A stretch of DNA of 64,000 nt from Phycisphaerae bacterium (GTDB taxonomy: Bacteria; Chloroflexota; Anaerolineae; 4572-78; J111): the NCBI GenBank assembly GCA_028285035.1, contig JANQQF010000133.1, forward strand, positions 1 through 64,000. Direction: 5' to 3'. The notes beneath the pieces are model-generated. The model did not search any database, had not been told where the DNA came from, and saw only the letters and a list, made by a program, of their open reading frames with translations. Positions within the stretch are counted from its first letter, which is position 1. Each line of letters begins with the position of its first letter. This document shows, one piece after another, positions 62,278-64,000 of this stretch. Both the position numbers and the translations under genes were made by a program.

Positions 62278-63363
62278 ATGTTAGATAAACTTAGCGCGGT
62301 TGAATCGCGATATGATGAACTGCTCAATTTGATGGCAAGTCCAGACGTGACGAGCGATCCACAATTGCTGATGAAATATGGTCAAGAACAATCTGGCTTA
62401 GAACCTATTGTCAAAGCCACCCAGCGATATCGAGAGGTTGTTACTCAACTTGATGAAGCCAAGGAAATGATGGCTGAAGGGCTGGATGACGATGAAATGA
62501 AGACGATGGTCCGTGAAGAAATCGATACGCTGAGCCAAGAGCAGGTTGATTTGGAAGAACAGTTGAAGGTGATGTTATTGCCGAAAGATCCCAATGATGA
62601 TAAGAATGTGATTGTTGAGATTCGGGCTGGGGCTGGAGGAAATGAGGCTGGCCTTTTTGCGGCAGATTTGTTCCGAATTTATACTCGTTATGCTGAGGGG
62701 CGACGTTGGAAGACGGCGATGCTGAGTAGTAACGAGTCTGGGATTGGTGGTTATAAAGAAGTGATTTTTCAGGTGAATGGCCAAGGGGCTTACTCCCACC
62801 TGAAATATGAAAGCGGCGTTCATCGGGTACAACGCGTGCCAACAACTGAGAGTGGTGGCCGAATTCATACCTCAACGGCAACGGTAGCGGTGTTGCCCGA
62901 AATTGATGAGGTAGAGATTGAGATTGACCCTAATGATGTTCGGATTGATATTTTTCGCTCGTCAGGCCCAGGGGGTCAGAGTGTGAACACGACTGACTCA
63001 GCTGTGCGCCTCACCCACGTCCCTACCGGTATCGTGGTGAGCTGTCAGGATGAAAAAAGCCAGTTGCAAAATAAAATCAAGGCCTTCAATATTTTGCGAG
63101 CACGATTGTATGATATGGAGCAGCAGCGGCTAGAGGCTGAACACGGCGCGGCTCGTCGTTCTCAGGTCGGTAGTGGTGATCGTAGTGAAAAAATTCGTAC
63201 CTACAACTTTCCCCAAACACGGGTCACTGATCACCGGATCGGTTTAACAAGCTATCGGTTGGAGGGAATTTTGAATGGTGAGATTTCAGAATTTATCGAG
63301 GCCCTCACGCAAGCTGACCAAGAAGAAAAGTTGAAGCAATTGGCTGAGGACGCCGGATCTTAG
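62278..63363 (+). CDS. prfA: Peptide chain release factor 1
   Basis: 361 residues. It releases peptides at UAA and UAG. The GGQ catalytic motif is at 232-234 ([19 protein letters not shown]) and the stop-codon-reading PxT tripeptide is P188-T-T190 ([17 protein letters not shown]). PxT, not SPF, identifies RF1. The ATG at 62278 gives family length; the upstream in-frame ATG at 62245 lies inside the hairpin. prmC, which methylates the GGQ glutamine, begins 19 bp downstream, the usual gene order. Confidence 0.95.
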   Translation: MLDKLSAVESRYDELLNLMASPDVTSDPQLLMKYGQEQSGLEPIVKATQRYREVVTQLDEAKEMMAEGLDDDEMKTMVREEIDTLSQEQVDLEEQLKVMLLPKDPNDDKNVIVEIRAGAGGNEAGLFAADLFRIYTRYAEGRRWKTAMLSSNESGIGGYKEVIFQVNGQGAYSHLKYESGVHRVQRVPTTESGGRIHTSTATVAVLPEIDEVEIEIDPNDVRIDIFRSSGPGGQSVNTTDSAVRLTHVPTGIVVSCQDEKSQLQNKIKAFNILRARLYDMEQQRLEAEHGAARRSQVGSGDRSEKIRTYNFPQTRVTDHRIGLTSYRLEGILNGEISEFIEALTQADQEEKLKQLAEDAGS

Positions 63364-63381
63364 GCCTTGATCGTGTAACTC

Positions 63382-64000
63382 ATGACAATTGATAAAAAAA
63401 CTGAGCTTGCAAATCAGACAGTTCGGTACATTCTCAATTGGGCTACAGGCCAGTTGAGAATAGCAGGGTGCGAAACGCCTAAGCTCGATGCAGAGTTACT
63501 GTTATCCCACACGTTAGACCGTGAACGGATATGGCTTCATACCTATCCGGAAGCGGCCATAACACCTCCCCAACACAATCTCTTCAATCAATATCTCACA
63601 CGTCGTATTCAGCGTGAACCCGTTGCTTATATTTTGGGCTACAAATCCTTCTTCGGCCTCGATTTTGTCGTTACACCTGCTGTATTAATTCCTCGGCCTG
63701 AAACAGAATTAATTATTGAAACAACCTTGGAGCTGTTCCCTAGCGATAAACCCATCAGGGCCGTCGATGTAGGCACTGGCAGCGGTTGTATTGCTGTCAC
63801 GCTCGCTAAATATTTGCCTCAGGCTACAGTAGAAGCTGTTGATATTTCGATAGCTGCCTTGGAGATTGCCCAACAAAATGCCGCAAACCATCAAGTTATC
63901 TCTTCACTAAGTTTTATAGAAGGTAGTCTGTTAACTCCGACAATAGGTAAATTTGACCTCATCGTTAGCAATCCACCCTATTTGGATGATGCCGAATTAG
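63382..64000 (+). CDS. prmC: Release-factor glutamine N5-methyltransferase, 3' end beyond window
   Basis: First about 206 codons of PrmC/HemK, which methylates the GGQ glutamine of release factors. The N-terminal helical domain (LDAELLLSHTLDRERIWLHT; REPVAYILGYKSFFGLDF) and the SAM motif VDVGTGSGCIAVTLA are present. NPPY (N197-P-P-Y200), the substrate-binding catalytic motif, lies just before the window edge. No strong ribosome site precedes the ATG at 63382, so it probably relies on coupling to prfA. The stop codon is not included. Confidence 0.92.
   Translation, partial: MTIDKKTELANQTVRYILNWATGQLRIAGCETPKLDAELLLSHTLDRERIWLHTYPEAAITPPQHNLFNQYLTRRIQREPVAYILGYKSFFGLDFVVTPAVLIPRPETELIIETTLELFPSDKPIRAVDVGTGSGCIAVTLAKYLPQATVEAVDISIAALEIAQQNAANHQVISSLSFIEGSLLTPTIGKFDLIVSNPPYLDDAEL

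Noticed and set aside
1..64000. tRNA, rRNA or CRISPR array
   Set aside because: No cloverleaf-like or rRNA-like segment and no regularly spaced identical repeats were seen by eye; a tRNAscan or CRISPR finder run would be decisive.

Overview
The window is about half G+C, has no rRNA, tRNA or CRISPR array, and carries roughly 48 protein genes, mostly leftward. It looks like a chromosomal piece of an environmental aerobic bacterium, most likely Chloroflexota (inference, about 0.6). The hints are xisH/xisI genes, an F420-type nitroreductase relative, a MerR-type helix-turn-helix gene next to a VWA gene, SNF2/SWIM helicase genes, and many dispersed palindromes. No marker gene settles the phylum.

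Layout. 1-4.5 kb, rightward: glycerol-3-phosphate dehydrogenase, a degenerate receiver-domain protein and a CocE/NonD hydrolase. 4.5-8.2 kb: an ABM-fold protein, a class V aminotransferase, pyrE, the tail of a dead histidine kinase and a HAD hydrolase. 8.5-10.8 kb: a TauD-type dioxygenase converging on an MFS transporter whose promoter is covered by a 38-nt palindrome. 10.9-25.8 kb: a leftward catabolic cluster for N-methylated (and perhaps S-methylated) osmolytes. It holds two FAD amine oxidases/dehydrogenases, a Rieske oxygenase, a methyltransferase, a DMT transporter, a DgcA/TMADH-like demethylase, a DddP-like M24 protein, a cyclase, an HpbD-like betaine epimerase and an IclR regulator. A xisH/xisI cassette and a DUF922 lipoprotein interrupt it. 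A second amine module (MttB-family methyltransferase plus MSOX-like oxidase) lies at 40.3-43.0 kb.

27.0-30.1 kb is a compact rightward operon: a MerR-like DNA-binding protein, a VWA-macro fusion and a second macro protein. It is driven by a near-consensus promoter with a perfect dyad between the -35 and -10 boxes and an almost leaderless start codon. This is the best candidate here for a little-described system. 30.2-39.7 kb: a DHA2 exporter, a MocR regulator lacking its PLP lysine but with a clear direct-repeat operator, and gltD/gltB. 43.1-47.5 kb: a four-gene operon of membrane or surface proteins, two of which share an N-terminal SAIAxGQ motif. 47.8-56.3 kb: an ion-channel-like protein, PIG-L deacetylase, FosA-like protein, triple Fe-S CDGSH protein, SDRs, an Rrf2 regulator, an SDR/AKR/SDR operon and two flavin/F420-type reductases. 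56.4-62.1 kb: XPB-associated-like protein, SWIM protein and SNF2 helicase in one operon. 62.1-64 kb: prfA behind a possible attenuator, and prmC cut by the window end.

Sequence-quality note: xisH (two sites) and the cyclase (one site) each look broken by single-base losses in homopolymer runs, so read errors are as likely as real mutations. All family assignments come from reading motifs and from remembered relatives; no database search was run.
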